NCBI RefSeq assembly: GCF_029350945.1
Contig: NZ_JARKMS010000001.1
Location: 772,313 to 836,312 of the forward strand
DNA: 64,000 nucleotides
Direction: 5' to 3'
From: Maribacter huludaoensis
GTDB taxonomy: Bacteria; Bacteroidota; Bacteroidia; Flavobacteriales; Flavobacteriaceae
The position numbers and the translations under genes are program-made. Positions 53,701 to 61,590 of the stretch are shown here, piece after piece; positions within the stretch are counted from its first letter, which is position 1, and every line of letters begins with the position of its first letter. The notes beneath the pieces are model-generated. The model saw nothing but the letters and a program-made list of their open reading frames with translations, was not told where the DNA came from and did not search any database.

Positions 53701-56190
53701 TATTGCATCTCCTAAAGAGTTTGTTGGTGTTATGGATACCGTAACAATATCACCTTCAGGAAATTCTTGTGCAAATGAATGTGAAAGCGTATTGCCAATA
53801 TTGGTTTCTGCCAGATTGTTCGTACCACTTGTTGAGGTTATCGATAATTTATAGCTATCAGCGGCATTTGCCGGATACCAAGAAATATTGGTTATAGTAC
53901 TAGGTACATTGGTGTCATTATTTAAAGGATATTCAAGTGAGGTACATTCTGTAGCTATAATATCGGAATTAGTGTTGAATGATTCTGTAGTACATCCGCC
54001 AAAATCACCATCGTCAAAATATGGGGTTATTTGTACGGATATTTCCGTATTACTAGGTAAGTTGGCGTCAAAATTGAAAAGGGTAACATCTCCAACATCT
54101 AAATCTATAATAGAGCTACCTTCATATTCAATAGGAGTAGCCGTGTCAACGTTCATAACAGTAATTTTGTAATCGCAGGCCCCAGGGTTGTCGTTCCATT
54201 CAATACCTGTATTTATAGGTACATTGATGTCGTTATTGGCAGGGTTTAAAAGTGTTACGCAATTTTTAGAGGCATTAACGGTCAAAGTTATGTCGTTGCG
54301 GATCAATAAAAGATTTTTGCCATTGGTGCCGGGTGCATCTAAATTTTCAAATGGAACTAGCTCACTGGTAATTTCTGAATGATAAACCCCGGCATCACAA
54401 GTATTTATATCGTTCAAAATCAGTTCCGGTGCATCTGGGGCATCGGTTATCTCAACGCCATCTTTAAACCATTTGTAGTGATTTTGAGAACCACGTACCG
54501 TTGTGGTCAAAATGAGGTCGTCACCGGCATTTCCGGTTAAAGATTCTATTGCATTGACCTTCGCTTGCGGAGCATAGGTGTAGTCTCTCATTACTACATC
54601 TGCTGACGGACCAATAGATTGTGTAGTTAATAGGCCAACAAGGTCTAAATGTTGATTTTCAAAATCTCCAAAATGGAAATAGTTGTTTTCTATATTAAAC
54701 CACCACCGCCTATGCTGTGTAGTACTAGGGTCGTTATCCGTATAAATAGCATAAAAATCTGGAATAGCTCCAGTTAGTAAATTGTTATTGGCTTTGAAAT
54801 AGACATCACTAAGATTGGCTTTGGTAACTATTTTATCATAAAAATCGTTTATAATTTTGGTACCCGGAAACAAGTTGAATGAAATATCCAAAAATCGTAA
54901 ACCAGGATTTAGGTCAATATTCAGAGATTCTATTTGATTATTGTTCGCATATAAAATATCTAATTCAGCATTCTGGGTTAAGTCAAGACCATTTGTAGTG
55001 AACAAGTTATTTCCAATGTTTAATTGCCTAAGTTCTATGTTGTTTGTAACATCTAAATCAGGAAATTGATTGAAATGAAGGCGTAAATATTCCAAATCCA
55101 AGTTTTGGGATAAGTCTATAGTACTTAGTTGATTGTTATTGGCATCAAACGTATTTAATAATGTGTTTTGGGTTACGTCTATTGTTGTAAGGTTGTTTCT
55201 TGAAACATCAAGCCGTGTTAGTTTACTGTTCTGCGTCAAGTCTACTGTATTCATTAAATTGTTAGGTAGACTAATGCTGGTCAATTCAAGATTAGAAGTT
55301 ACATCAATCTGTAAAGGTGTGCTTCCGTAATTATTTCTAATGTCTAAATATTTTAGTTCTGGAGCTATTGATAAATCTACGGGAACATTGATTTCATGAC
55401 CCCATATGCGTATGGAAGTCAGTGTGTTTGTATTTGGTAACTGAAAACTTTCAGTACTAGTTGACGATAATTCGAACCTCTCTAAAGCAATCATTTCCGA
55501 GACATCTACCGTTTGAAAATCAATACTGTTTAATTCTAGTTTTTTAAGTGCAGTTCTTAGGTTTGGATAAATAATGTTGACATCAACTCTACTTCCAACA
55601 ATTCTAAAGTCAATATCACCTTCAAGTAAGGATAGGTCTATAACAGGAACACTTAATTGAGCGATGTCAATATCTACAAGAGTTGGAGTTGTGGGCAACG
55701 TTAGGGAAGTAATACTTTCAAAAGTTGATACATTAATTTTTTCCAAGGCTAGGTTGTTAGAAAAATCTAAACTTGGTATTGTAGGTATAGGTGCAGCGGA
55801 ACTTGCTCGTATTTCAAATTCTTTTAGAGCGGTATTTTGGGATAGATCTAAACTGGCGAGTTGTTGATTGTTTCTAAAAGTTAATTCTTCTAATAAGGTT
55901 AAAGTGTTTAACGGAAGCGTTAAGAATTGATTTGAACCTGCATTTAAAGATATCAGGTTTACAAAAGCCTCTAAACCACTAAAATCGGTGATATCATTTC
56001 TTGAAATATTAAGGTTGGTAACACCTTCAGCATCTACATCTAGAATATTTCCATTAACACCATTGGTGTCAATGCCCGTATCTACCAAAAACTGCTCGAA
56101 ATTTCCGTCTGGTATCGGGGTGGTCTGAGCAAAAAGATTTATACTTAAAAATAGAAGAATAAGGGTGATACTCTTTTTAAAAAATGACAT
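50770..56190 (-). CDS. Giant T9SS cargo: leucine-rich repeats, eleven tandem repeats, type B C-terminal domain
   Basis: From the ATG at 56190 the product has 1806 residues. It has a signal peptide (MSFFKKSITLILLFLSINLF), then leucine-rich repeats (about 50-480, units such as NSKLTRLDVSRNNLTTIDVT), an Ig-like segment (about 540-640, YKWFKDGVEITDAP) and eleven repeats of about 96 residues (about 644-1710). The end is a gliding-motility-type C-terminal domain (FSPDGDGINEYWHIEHIE, VVSIYNRWGDMVFQI, LPSGTYFFNIEIDG), the type B signal for T9SS export. It is probably a cell-surface adhesin or binding protein, exported with the PorP/SprF protein encoded next to it. A longer frame from a TTG at 56208 is unlikely. 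Confidence 0.9.
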   Translation of the reverse strand: MSFFKKSITLILLFLSINLFAQTTPIPDGNFEQFLVDTGIDTNGVNGNILDVDAEGVTNLNISRNDITDFSGLEAFVNLISLNAGSNQFLTLPLNTLTLLEELTFRNNQQLASLDLSQNTALKEFEIRASSAAPIPTIPSLDFSNNLALEKINVSTFESITSLTLPTTPTLVDIDIAQLSVPVIDLSLLEGDIDFRIVGSRVDVNIIYPNLRTALKKLELNSIDFQTVDVSEMIALERFELSSTSTESFQLPNTNTLTSIRIWGHEINVPVDLSIAPELKYLDIRNNYGSTPLQIDVTSNLELTSISLPNNLMNTVDLTQNSKLTRLDVSRNNLTTIDVTQNTLLNTFDANNNQLSTIDLSQNLDLEYLRLHFNQFPDLDVTNNIELRQLNIGNNLFTTNGLDLTQNAELDILYANNNQIESLNIDLNPGLRFLDISFNLFPGTKIINDFYDKIVTKANLSDVYFKANNNLLTGAIPDFYAIYTDNDPSTTQHRRWWFNIENNYFHFGDFENQHLDLVGLLTTQSIGPSADVVMRDYTYAPQAKVNAIESLTGNAGDDLILTTTVRGSQNHYKWFKDGVEITDAPDAPELILNDINTCDAGVYHSEITSELVPFENLDAPGTNGKNLLLIRNDITLTVNASKNCVTLLNPANNDINVPINTGIEWNDNPGACDYKITVMNVDTATPIEYEGSSIIDLDVGDVTLFNFDANLPSNTEISVQITPYFDDGDFGGCTTESFNTNSDIIATECTSLEYPLNNDTNVPSTITNISWYPANAADSYKLSITSTSGTNNLAETNIGNTLSHSFAQEFPEGDIVTVSITPTNSLGDAICSSESFTIKSSGPQPPLCTSLISPINNATNIAPNTNLEWNTIADADGYKLTVTASSSTNNNVTDLDIISGNTYDFANDFEPGETVTVNIVPYNSTGSPMGCVSESFTIKSIPNCTNLTAPLNGANNAAVNTNIEWAEVTDANGYIISVNGSISSENNVSELDITSGNSYNFANEFVQGETVTVTIIPYNEIGEAIGCSSENFTIKPIPSCTNLIAPANNDTNIDVDTSIEWNAVTNADGYRVTVIASNSTANNMTDFEITTGTTFDFSNDFIQGETVTVTIKPYNDSGEASGCTSESFTIVPPPVPNCTTLITPLNNTLDADIDTDISWNAVTGATGYKLTVTASESTNNNLTEVDVIATSYDFTGDFIQGETITVTIKPYNNSGEATGCTTETFTIKPVPTCTNLAQPINGDIAVVTNTSISWNTVTDAIGYFVNVSGSSSTANNVTDFKTTNTSLNFSENFTQGETVSVTITPYNESGNAIGCNTESFTIEAVPACATLVLPANGAIDVPVNTDLEWTEVAEADGYLLTVTGSSSSANNINELDITTGNTYTFASDFEQGETVEVIIKPYNNAGEALGCSSESFNIKAIPNCTNLIAPIDGEELTEVNEISWNTIPNANGYKLTITANNSTENNVTNLEITDTLYVFPNEFNQGETVTVTIVPFNEVGDAIGCTAESFTIRPLPSCTNLISALQNTNNVAVTADIEWNASNDADGYRISIGTSANGNDIVNNEDVASLTSYILNEDLPSETLIFVSIIPYNTSGDAIGCNYDSFTTEIIAPNCSSLMSPANGETNVPLESTITWEDVDKIDGYRISIGTSPETNDIVDNLDMGIATQYTHGEEFPFNTEIYVTIIPYNSVGEAMACDQQSFTTLLPEDETKYGFSPDGDGINEYWHIEHIEYYPENVVSIYNRWGDMVFQIKNYDNASNVFSGTANMSTKLGADQLPSGTYFFNIEIDGETILRKTQGFLVLKR
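51060..54262 (-). repeat. Eleven tandem coding repeats of about 288 bases in the T9SS cargo gene
   Basis: Each unit begins with a Cys (as in NCTNLIAP), continues through an IEWN..TDADGY core and GETVTVTI.PYN, and ends with GC..ESFTIK. The first Cys codons of units 3 to 11 lie at about 53649, 53360, 53072, 52778, 52493, 52206, 51920, 51634 and 51344, a spacing of 285-294 bases. Units 3-9 are most alike; units 1, 2, 10 and 11 are more divergent. The two conserved Cys per unit could form disulfides. The fold is probably fibronectin-III-like. Confidence 0.88.
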
Positions 56191-56415
56191 TTTGGTTGGT
56201 TTGATCAAGTGTGTTCATCAAATATGCCTATGAATGACAAGTGTTAAAATTAATTGTTGTGAAAAGGCGATAAACGGTTGTGTAAGAGAATTCTTTGATT
56301 GCCACTGTAGATATAAGGGGAGACCTAGGCTTTAAGAGACACTATTTTCTTGGATTGGACTACAAAGAACTTTTTATCTAGAGTAATTTTAATAAGAGTG
56401 TGAATCCAATAAACT

Positions 56416-57297
56416 ATGTCAATTAATACTGAAGGAACAAACGCCAAATTTAAACTAACCCATCTCCCTAAGTTATTACTAAAAACTTATGAGGGATGGA
56501 TGGAAAAAGAGCCCTTTCAAATTAGTGCCGTAATTGCTTATTACGCAATTTTATCTTTACCAGGATTGCTTATTTTAATATTGGAAATAGTAGGTGGTAT
56601 TTGGGGCAAGGAGATTGTTCAGGGAGAGTTGTTCGCTGAAATTTCTTCTGCTATGGGGCCTGATACGGCACAATCTATACAAGATATCATTAAAAATCAA
56701 GGCAGTCAGCAGACGTCGTTCATAGCAACGTTATTGGGAATAGGAGTGCTGATTTATGGTGCAACCGGGGTATTTTATCAATTACAAAACGCATTGAATG
56801 AAATTTGGGAGACAAAACCTAAATATTCAAATGAGTTTCTGTCAACTTTATTTATGCGTTTAAAAGGTTTCGGATTTATTCTTATTATAGGATTTTTACT
56901 TTTGGTAAGTTTTGTATTGACCTCTTTGTTGTCAGCATTCTCAAAGCAGCTCTCCAGACTTTTGCCAGATGGTATGTTAGAACTTGGATTCGTACTGGAT
57001 CTAATATTATCACTAGGTTTTATTTACTTATTATTTGGGGCTATGTTCAAGTATTTGCCCAGTACTCATGTTCGTTGGAAAGCGGTTAAAGTAGGTGCCG
57101 CGCTTACTGCCGTATTATTTTTACTTGGTAAATATGCTTTGGCATTCTATTTTGGAAAAGCGGAACCCGGCTCTACCTATGGGGCGGCCGGGAGTATAAT
57201 TTTGGTTATGCTTTGGGTGTCCTACTCTAGTTTAATAGTCACTTTTGGAGCACAGTTTACCAAGATTTATTCTGGTAAGTATTTGAAAATCAGTTGA
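56416..57297 (+). CDS. YihY/BrkB family inner-membrane protein
   Basis: The 293-residue product has six membrane helices and the family motifs: ISAVIAYYAILSLPGLLILI near residues 37-56, GATGVFYQLQNALNEIWETK in the middle and GKAEPGSTYGAAGSIILVML near the end. The role is unknown; early names as RNase BN or a serum-resistance factor are not supported for the family. It stands alone, diverges from the T9SS cargo gene and overlaps the 3' end of argH by 8 bases. Confidence 0.9.
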   Translation: MSINTEGTNAKFKLTHLPKLLLKTYEGWMEKEPFQISAVIAYYAILSLPGLLILILEIVGGIWGKEIVQGELFAEISSAMGPDTAQSIQDIIKNQGSQQTSFIATLLGIGVLIYGATGVFYQLQNALNEIWETKPKYSNEFLSTLFMRLKGFGFILIIGFLLLVSFVLTSLLSAFSKQLSRLLPDGMLELGFVLDLILSLGFIYLLFGAMFKYLPSTHVRWKAVKVGAALTAVLFLLGKYALAFYFGKAEPGSTYGAAGSIILVMLWVSYSSLIVTFGAQFTKIYSGKYLKIS

Positions 57298-58570
57298 GTT
57301 TTTTCATTTTATCATGAATCTCTTTCAAGCATAAATTACCTAGACTTCCTTCATGTGTATGATGAATATCTCTTTTTGGAGTAAAAGTACCTGCATTGAT
57401 TTCCATACCCATTTTCTTGTAGGCATCTCTAAACGGCATACCGCTTTGTACCAACTCATTTAATGTATCCACACTAAACAAATAATCATATTTTGGGTCG
57501 TCTAGAATACTATCGTTCACTCTGATTTCCTTTAGGCTAAAAGTTAAAATCTCTAAACAAGCCTTCATATCCTGAATAGCCGGAACAATAATTTCTTTCA
57601 CCAATTGCAAATCTCTGTGGTAACCACTAGGTAAATTATTGATGACCAATGTCAATTGATTAGGAATAGACTGTAGTTTGTTGCATTTGCCACGTACCAA
57701 CTCAAACACATCGGGGTTTTTCTTGTGTGGCATAATACTGGAACCCGTGGTCAACTCATCGGGGAATGAGATAAAATCGAAATTCTGACTCATATACAAG
57801 CAAATATCCATGGCCATTTTAGATAGGGTAGCTGCAATGTTGGCAATACCAAAAGCGGTAGCTTTTTCAGCTTTTCCTCTACTCATTTGTGCTGCAACCA
57901 CATTATATTTCATGGTTTCAAAACCCATTTCTTTGGTGGTAAAACTACGGTCTATAGCAAATGAACTACCGTAACCGGCAGCACTACCTAACGGATTTTG
58001 ATCTGAAACTTTGTAGGCCGCTTCAATAAAATAAAGGTCATCTATTAAGCTTTCTGCATAGGCGGAAAACCATAACCCAAAAGAAGATGGCATGGCAATC
58101 TGCAAGTGTGTGTAACCTGGTAGCATAACATCCTTATGCTCTTGTGCTTTTACCAAAAGAAGGTTGAAAAGCGATTTGGTCATCGCCTTTATTTCTGTCA
58201 ATTCGTCTTTTAGGTATAAATGCATGGCTACAAGAACTTGGTCGTTTCTAGAACGTGCAGTATGTATTTTTTTACCGGTATCTCCTAGACTTAGCGTCAG
58301 CATGTATTCAATTTTAGAATGCATGTCTTCAAAAGAATTTTCTATAGAAAATGTGCCTTTTTCTATTCGCGCGGCAATATTATCAAGTTCTTTTACAAGT
58401 TCAGCGGTTTCCTTGGGGGAAATCAATCCTATTTTACCCAGCATTTTAGCATGTGCCTTAGAGGCAATAACGTCGTATTTTGCTAAGTGTAAATCCAATT
58501 CTCTATCGTTGCCAACTGTAAAGTGATCAATTTTTTTATCGGTGCTAAATCCTTTATCCCAGAGTTTCAT
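57290..58570 (-). CDS. argH: Argininosuccinate lyase
   Basis: The 426-residue product carries the fumarase/aspartase-superfamily signature TGSSIMPHKKNPDVFELVRG with the flexible catalytic loop, plus the TARSRNDQV segment and AMPSSFGLWFSAYAESL. It splits argininosuccinate to arginine and fumarate, the last step of arginine synthesis. It is shorter than E. coli ArgH at the C-terminal end, which is normal in Bacteroidota. It is the last gene of the minus-strand operon, 62 bases after argE. That spacer holds a heptanucleotide repeat. Confidence 0.95.
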   Translation of the reverse strand: MKLWDKGFSTDKKIDHFTVGNDRELDLHLAKYDVIASKAHAKMLGKIGLISPKETAELVKELDNIAARIEKGTFSIENSFEDMHSKIEYMLTLSLGDTGKKIHTARSRNDQVLVAMHLYLKDELTEIKAMTKSLFNLLLVKAQEHKDVMLPGYTHLQIAMPSSFGLWFSAYAESLIDDLYFIEAAYKVSDQNPLGSAAGYGSSFAIDRSFTTKEMGFETMKYNVVAAQMSRGKAEKATAFGIANIAATLSKMAMDICLYMSQNFDFISFPDELTTGSSIMPHKKNPDVFELVRGKCNKLQSIPNQLTLVINNLPSGYHRDLQLVKEIIVPAIQDMKACLEILTFSLKEIRVNDSILDDPKYDYLFSVDTLNELVQSGMPFRDAYKKMGMEINAGTFTPKRDIHHTHEGSLGNLCLKEIHDKMKKLN

Positions 58571-58575
58571 ATGTT

Positions 58576-58596
58576 GTCAGTTATCAATTATCAATT
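58576..58596. repeat. Heptanucleotide repeat between argE and argH
   Basis: Three 7-base units GTCAGTT, ATCAATT and ATCAATT follow one another, ending 5 bases before the argH start codon in transcript terms. Similar TTATCAG-type heptad runs occur, as I recall, between genes of many Flavobacteriaceae. The set is short, so chance cannot be ruled out. Confidence 0.5.
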
Positions 58597-58632
58597 AAGC
58601 AATGAACAATGCTTATTGGTAATTGGTTATTT

Positions 58633-59706
58633 TTAATTGTTGATTGAAAGGAAGCCTTTTAATAATTTAATATATAAATCTATACCTTCTTCAATTTCAT
58701 GTACATAGATGAATTCGTTGGCAGAGTGGGAGCGTGTGCTGTCCCCAGGTCCTAATTTTAACGATTGGCAACTTAACGCTGCTTGATCGGATAATGTAGG
58801 TGATCCATATGTTGTTCTGCCCAAGGCAATGCCAGATTGCACCAACGGATGGTCTTTATCTATTTTCGATGAATTTAAACGCAAAGATCGCTCCTTTAAT
58901 TCGCATGGCGCATCCTTCTTTAATAAATCTGCAATTTCTTTATTGCTATATGCATCGTTTACACGTACATCTACTACTAAATCTACTTGTGCCGGTACCA
59001 CATTATGTTGTTTGCCAGCATTTATTTGGGTAACCGTCATTTTCACATCTCCCAAGGCTTCAGAAGATTTTTCGAAAGAATAATTCTTGAACCATTCCAG
59101 AACTTTAATGGTGTTGTATATGGAATTATCATTGTTTGGATGTGCGGCGTGCGACGGAGTACCTTTAACAACAGCATCAAAAACCACCAATCCTTTTTCT
59201 GCAATAGCCAATTGCATTAAAGTAGGTTCACCAACAATGGCTACATCTATATGCGGCAATTTTGGTAACAATCCGCGTAAGCTATTTTCACCTGCATTTT
59301 CTTCTTCTGCAGAAGCGACCATAAGAATATTATGGTTGAGGTTTTCATCATGGTAATAATTTACAAATGTTGCTAAAAGAGACACCAACGGTCCGCCAGC
59401 ATCATTACTACCAAGGCCAAACAACTTGCCATCTTCAATGTGGGGCAAAAAAGGATCTTTGGTGTATGCCGTATTTGGTTTTACCGTATCGTGGTGCGAA
59501 TTCAGTAATAATGTAGGTTTTGAGTCGTCCCAATATTTATTTTTAGCAATAATATTGTTGAGGTCTCTTTCCGTAGGTATGTCATATTTTGCCAGCCAAG
59601 CCTGTATTGCATCGGCTGTTTTATCTTCTTCTTTAGAAAAAGATTCTATTGATATGAGTTGCTTCAGTAATGCAATTGCACTTTCTGTAAGTTCTGTTTG
59701 GTTCAT
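58633..59706 (-). CDS. argE: ArgE-type M20 N-acyl-ornithine (or citrulline) deacylase
   Basis: The 357-residue M20 peptidase-family protein has LLLNSHHDTVKPNTAYTKDP (first zinc His and Asp), GLGSNDAGGPLVSLLATF (bridging Asp) and ASAEEENAGENSLRG (catalytic Glu pair), and a dimerisation domain in the middle (HAAHPNNDNSIYNT). It removes the acyl group late in arginine synthesis; with an ArgF'-type transcarbamylase in the operon the real substrate is probably N-acyl-citrulline. It starts 1 base after argB, showing tight coupling. Confidence 0.9.
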   Translation of the reverse strand: MNQTELTESAIALLKQLISIESFSKEEDKTADAIQAWLAKYDIPTERDLNNIIAKNKYWDDSKPTLLLNSHHDTVKPNTAYTKDPFLPHIEDGKLFGLGSNDAGGPLVSLLATFVNYYHDENLNHNILMVASAEEENAGENSLRGLLPKLPHIDVAIVGEPTLMQLAIAEKGLVVFDAVVKGTPSHAAHPNNDNSIYNTIKVLEWFKNYSFEKSSEALGDVKMTVTQINAGKQHNVVPAQVDLVVDVRVNDAYSNKEIADLLKKDAPCELKERSLRLNSSKIDKDHPLVQSGIALGRTTYGSPTLSDQAALSCQSLKLGPGDSTRSHSANEFIYVHEIEEGIDLYIKLLKGFLSINN

Positions 59707-59707
59707 C

Positions 59708-60487
59708 TTAAAGTTTTATTGTCGTGAACAGTTCTGTGTTTTTATCTAACATGGTAACATCGCCCAGGCATACTTTTGCTACGTTGTGGTTTAGGGCATG
59801 AAAGCAATTATGAAGTTTTGGCAACATTCCGTCAGCAATGATACCATCGGATAAAAGTGATTTATAGGTATTGGTATTAATGTCTTTAACTACGCTGTTT
59901 TCATCGGCAATATCCATTAAAACCCCTTTTTTCTCAAAACAATAATACAACGTAGTTTCAAAGGTAGGTGCCATGCCTATTGCAATTTCAGAGGCAATCG
60001 TATCTGCATTGGTATTCAATAACTGTCCGGCACCATCGTGCGATAAGGCACAGAAAATGGGTGTTAAATCTGCGGCCAAAAGCTTGGATAATAATGCAGC
60101 GTTTACACCATCTATATCGCCTACAAATCCGTAATCAATTTCTTTGACAGGACGTTTATGAGCCTGTATGCTATCACCATCTGCACCGCTTAATCCTATT
60201 GCGTTGGTGTTTTTAGCTTGTAGTTGTGCAACTATTTTCTTGTTTGCCAAACCGCCATACACCATGGTTATAATATCAACGGTTTCAGCATCGGTAATAC
60301 GCCTGCCATCTATCATTTTAGACTCAATGCCAAGTTTGGTTGCTAATTGAGTGGCTAATTTTCCACCGCCATGGACCAAAATTTTTAAGCCTTCAAGTTT
60401 AGAAAAAGCAGTAAGAAAAACGTCTAGGGCGTTTTCGTCTTCTATTACATTACCACCAATTTTTACAACACTTAATTTATTTTTCAT
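59708..60487 (-). CDS. argB: N-acyl-glutamate kinase
   Basis: From the ATG at 60487 the product has 259 residues and belongs to the amino-acid kinase family: VVKIGGNVIED, VHGGGKLATQLATKLG, AIGLSGADGDSIQAHKRPV and NTNADTIASEIAIGM are the usual nucleotide and substrate sites. It phosphorylates N-acetyl- or N-succinyl-glutamate; Bacteroides uses the succinyl form. The start lies inside the 3' end of the small membrane-protein gene, which suggests translational coupling. A slightly longer frame begins at a TTG (60496). Confidence 0.93.
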   Translation of the reverse strand: MKNKLSVVKIGGNVIEDENALDVFLTAFSKLEGLKILVHGGGKLATQLATKLGIESKMIDGRRITDAETVDIITMVYGGLANKKIVAQLQAKNTNAIGLSGADGDSIQAHKRPVKEIDYGFVGDIDGVNAALLSKLLAADLTPIFCALSHDGAGQLLNTNADTIASEIAIGMAPTFETTLYYCFEKKGVLMDIADENSVVKDINTNTYKSLLSDGIIADGMLPKLHNCFHALNHNVAKVCLGDVTMLDKNTELFTTIKL

Positions 60488-60659
60488 AATCTGCAAATTT
60501 GAACATGAGTACCATGGCGATTATTAGAATAATATTACTGACCGGACCCATATAGGCTTTCCAATGAGCGGTGCTATGGTCAATATCTACCATATTCATT
60601 ACAAAAAGGATGAGGGCGAATAGCGCAATACCAATATAGATCCACTTATTAATTTTCAT
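60477..60659 (-). CDS. Small two-helix membrane protein inside the arginine operon
   Basis: This 60-residue product has two hydrophobic helices (about 6-23, WIYIGIALFALILFVMN, and 38-54, VSNIILIIAMVLMFKF) separated by a polar loop DIDHSTAHWKAYMG. It overlaps the end of argF' by 11 bases and the start of argB by 11 bases, exactly as a translated operon member would. No known family was recognised. It may be a membrane anchor or a small transport accessory. The ATG and the tight overlaps make a real gene likely. Confidence 0.75.
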   Translation of the reverse strand: MKINKWIYIGIALFALILFVMNMVDIDHSTAHWKAYMGPVSNIILIIAMVLMFKFADYEK

Positions 60660-61590
60660 TGCTCTCCAGTATTTTCTTTAACACCAATTGTGCTGCGTAG
60701 GTTCTGTTATTTGCCTGTTCTATAACCAAAGACTGGTCACTATCCAAAACTTCATCGGCAACAACAACATTTCTACGAACAGGAAGACAGTGCATAAATT
60801 TTGCCTTGCCTAATTTTTTAAGTGTCATTTGCCAGTTTGGGTCCTGCGATTTTATTTGACCATAATCGGTATAGCTACTCCAGTTCTTTACATAAACAAA
60901 ATCGGCATTTTCTAAAGCCTTCTCTTGGTCGTGCTCAATGGTACAATCTTTTGTAATGTTTGGGTCCAGTTCATAACCTTCAGGATGTGTAATCACAAAA
61001 TCGGCATGTTGCTTTTGCATCATTTGTACAAATGAATTGGCAACGGCATGTGGTAGAGCCCTTGGGTGTGGCGCCCAAGAAAGAACAACCTTAGGGTTGT
61101 TTTTAAAATTGTGTTCCTCTAACGTAATGGCATCGGTTAATGCTTGTAATGGGTGTCCCACAGAGCTTTCCATATTTACGATAGGTACCGTAGCATATGT
61201 TTTAAAACCTTTGAGCACCTCTTCAGCTTCATCTAGTTCCTTATCTACCAAACCGGCAAAGGCACGAATAGCGATGATATCGCAATATTGGGAAATTACC
61301 TGGGCGGCCTCTTTAATATGTTCAGATGTGCCTTGGTCCATAATGGTACCATCGGCATATTCCAAAGCCCAACCTTCGCTACCAAAATTCATCACAATAA
61401 CTTCCATACCCAAATTCATTGCTGCTTTTTGGGTACTTAAACGTGTACGAAGCGAGTTGTTAAAGAATAACAACCCAATAGTTTTGTCTTTACCTAATTC
61501 CTTAAATTTTTTAGGTTGTTTTTTAAGTGTTATGGCTTCTTTTACCCAGTTGGATAAAACGTCTATATCGTTTATTGAAAGGTAATTCAT
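60649..61590 (-). CDS. argF': N-acyl-L-ornithine carbamoyltransferase (ArgF' type)
   Basis: The 313-residue protein is of the transcarbamylase family but the AOTC/SOTC branch. The carbamoyl-phosphate motif is FFNNSLRTRLS, the middle has WALEYADGTIMDQGTSEHIK, and the ornithine-side motif is MHCLPVRRNVVV. It carbamoylates N-succinyl- or N-acetyl-ornithine rather than ornithine. The residue that selects the acyl group is Glu in the Xanthomonas acetyl enzyme and Pro in the Bacteroides fragilis succinyl enzyme; here Ser89 occupies that place. It overlaps proB by 4 bases and the small membrane-protein gene by 11. Confidence 0.9.
   Translation of the reverse strand: MNYLSINDIDVLSNWVKEAITLKKQPKKFKELGKDKTIGLLFFNNSLRTRLSTQKAAMNLGMEVIVMNFGSEGWALEYADGTIMDQGTSEHIKEAAQVISQYCDIIAIRAFAGLVDKELDEAEEVLKGFKTYATVPIVNMESSVGHPLQALTDAITLEEHNFKNNPKVVLSWAPHPRALPHAVANSFVQMMQKQHADFVITHPEGYELDPNITKDCTIEHDQEKALENADFVYVKNWSSYTDYGQIKSQDPNWQMTLKKLGKAKFMHCLPVRRNVVVADEVLDSDQSLVIEQANNRTYAAQLVLKKILESNEN

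Noticed and set aside
53888-54172. Plus-strand open frames within the T9SS cargo gene
   Set aside because: These and similar frames at 51155, 51581 and 52157 are antisense shadows of the repeat region, recurring because the repeat recurs.
61037-61585. 182-codon plus-strand open frame
   Set aside because: It is antisense to argF', which has all family motifs.
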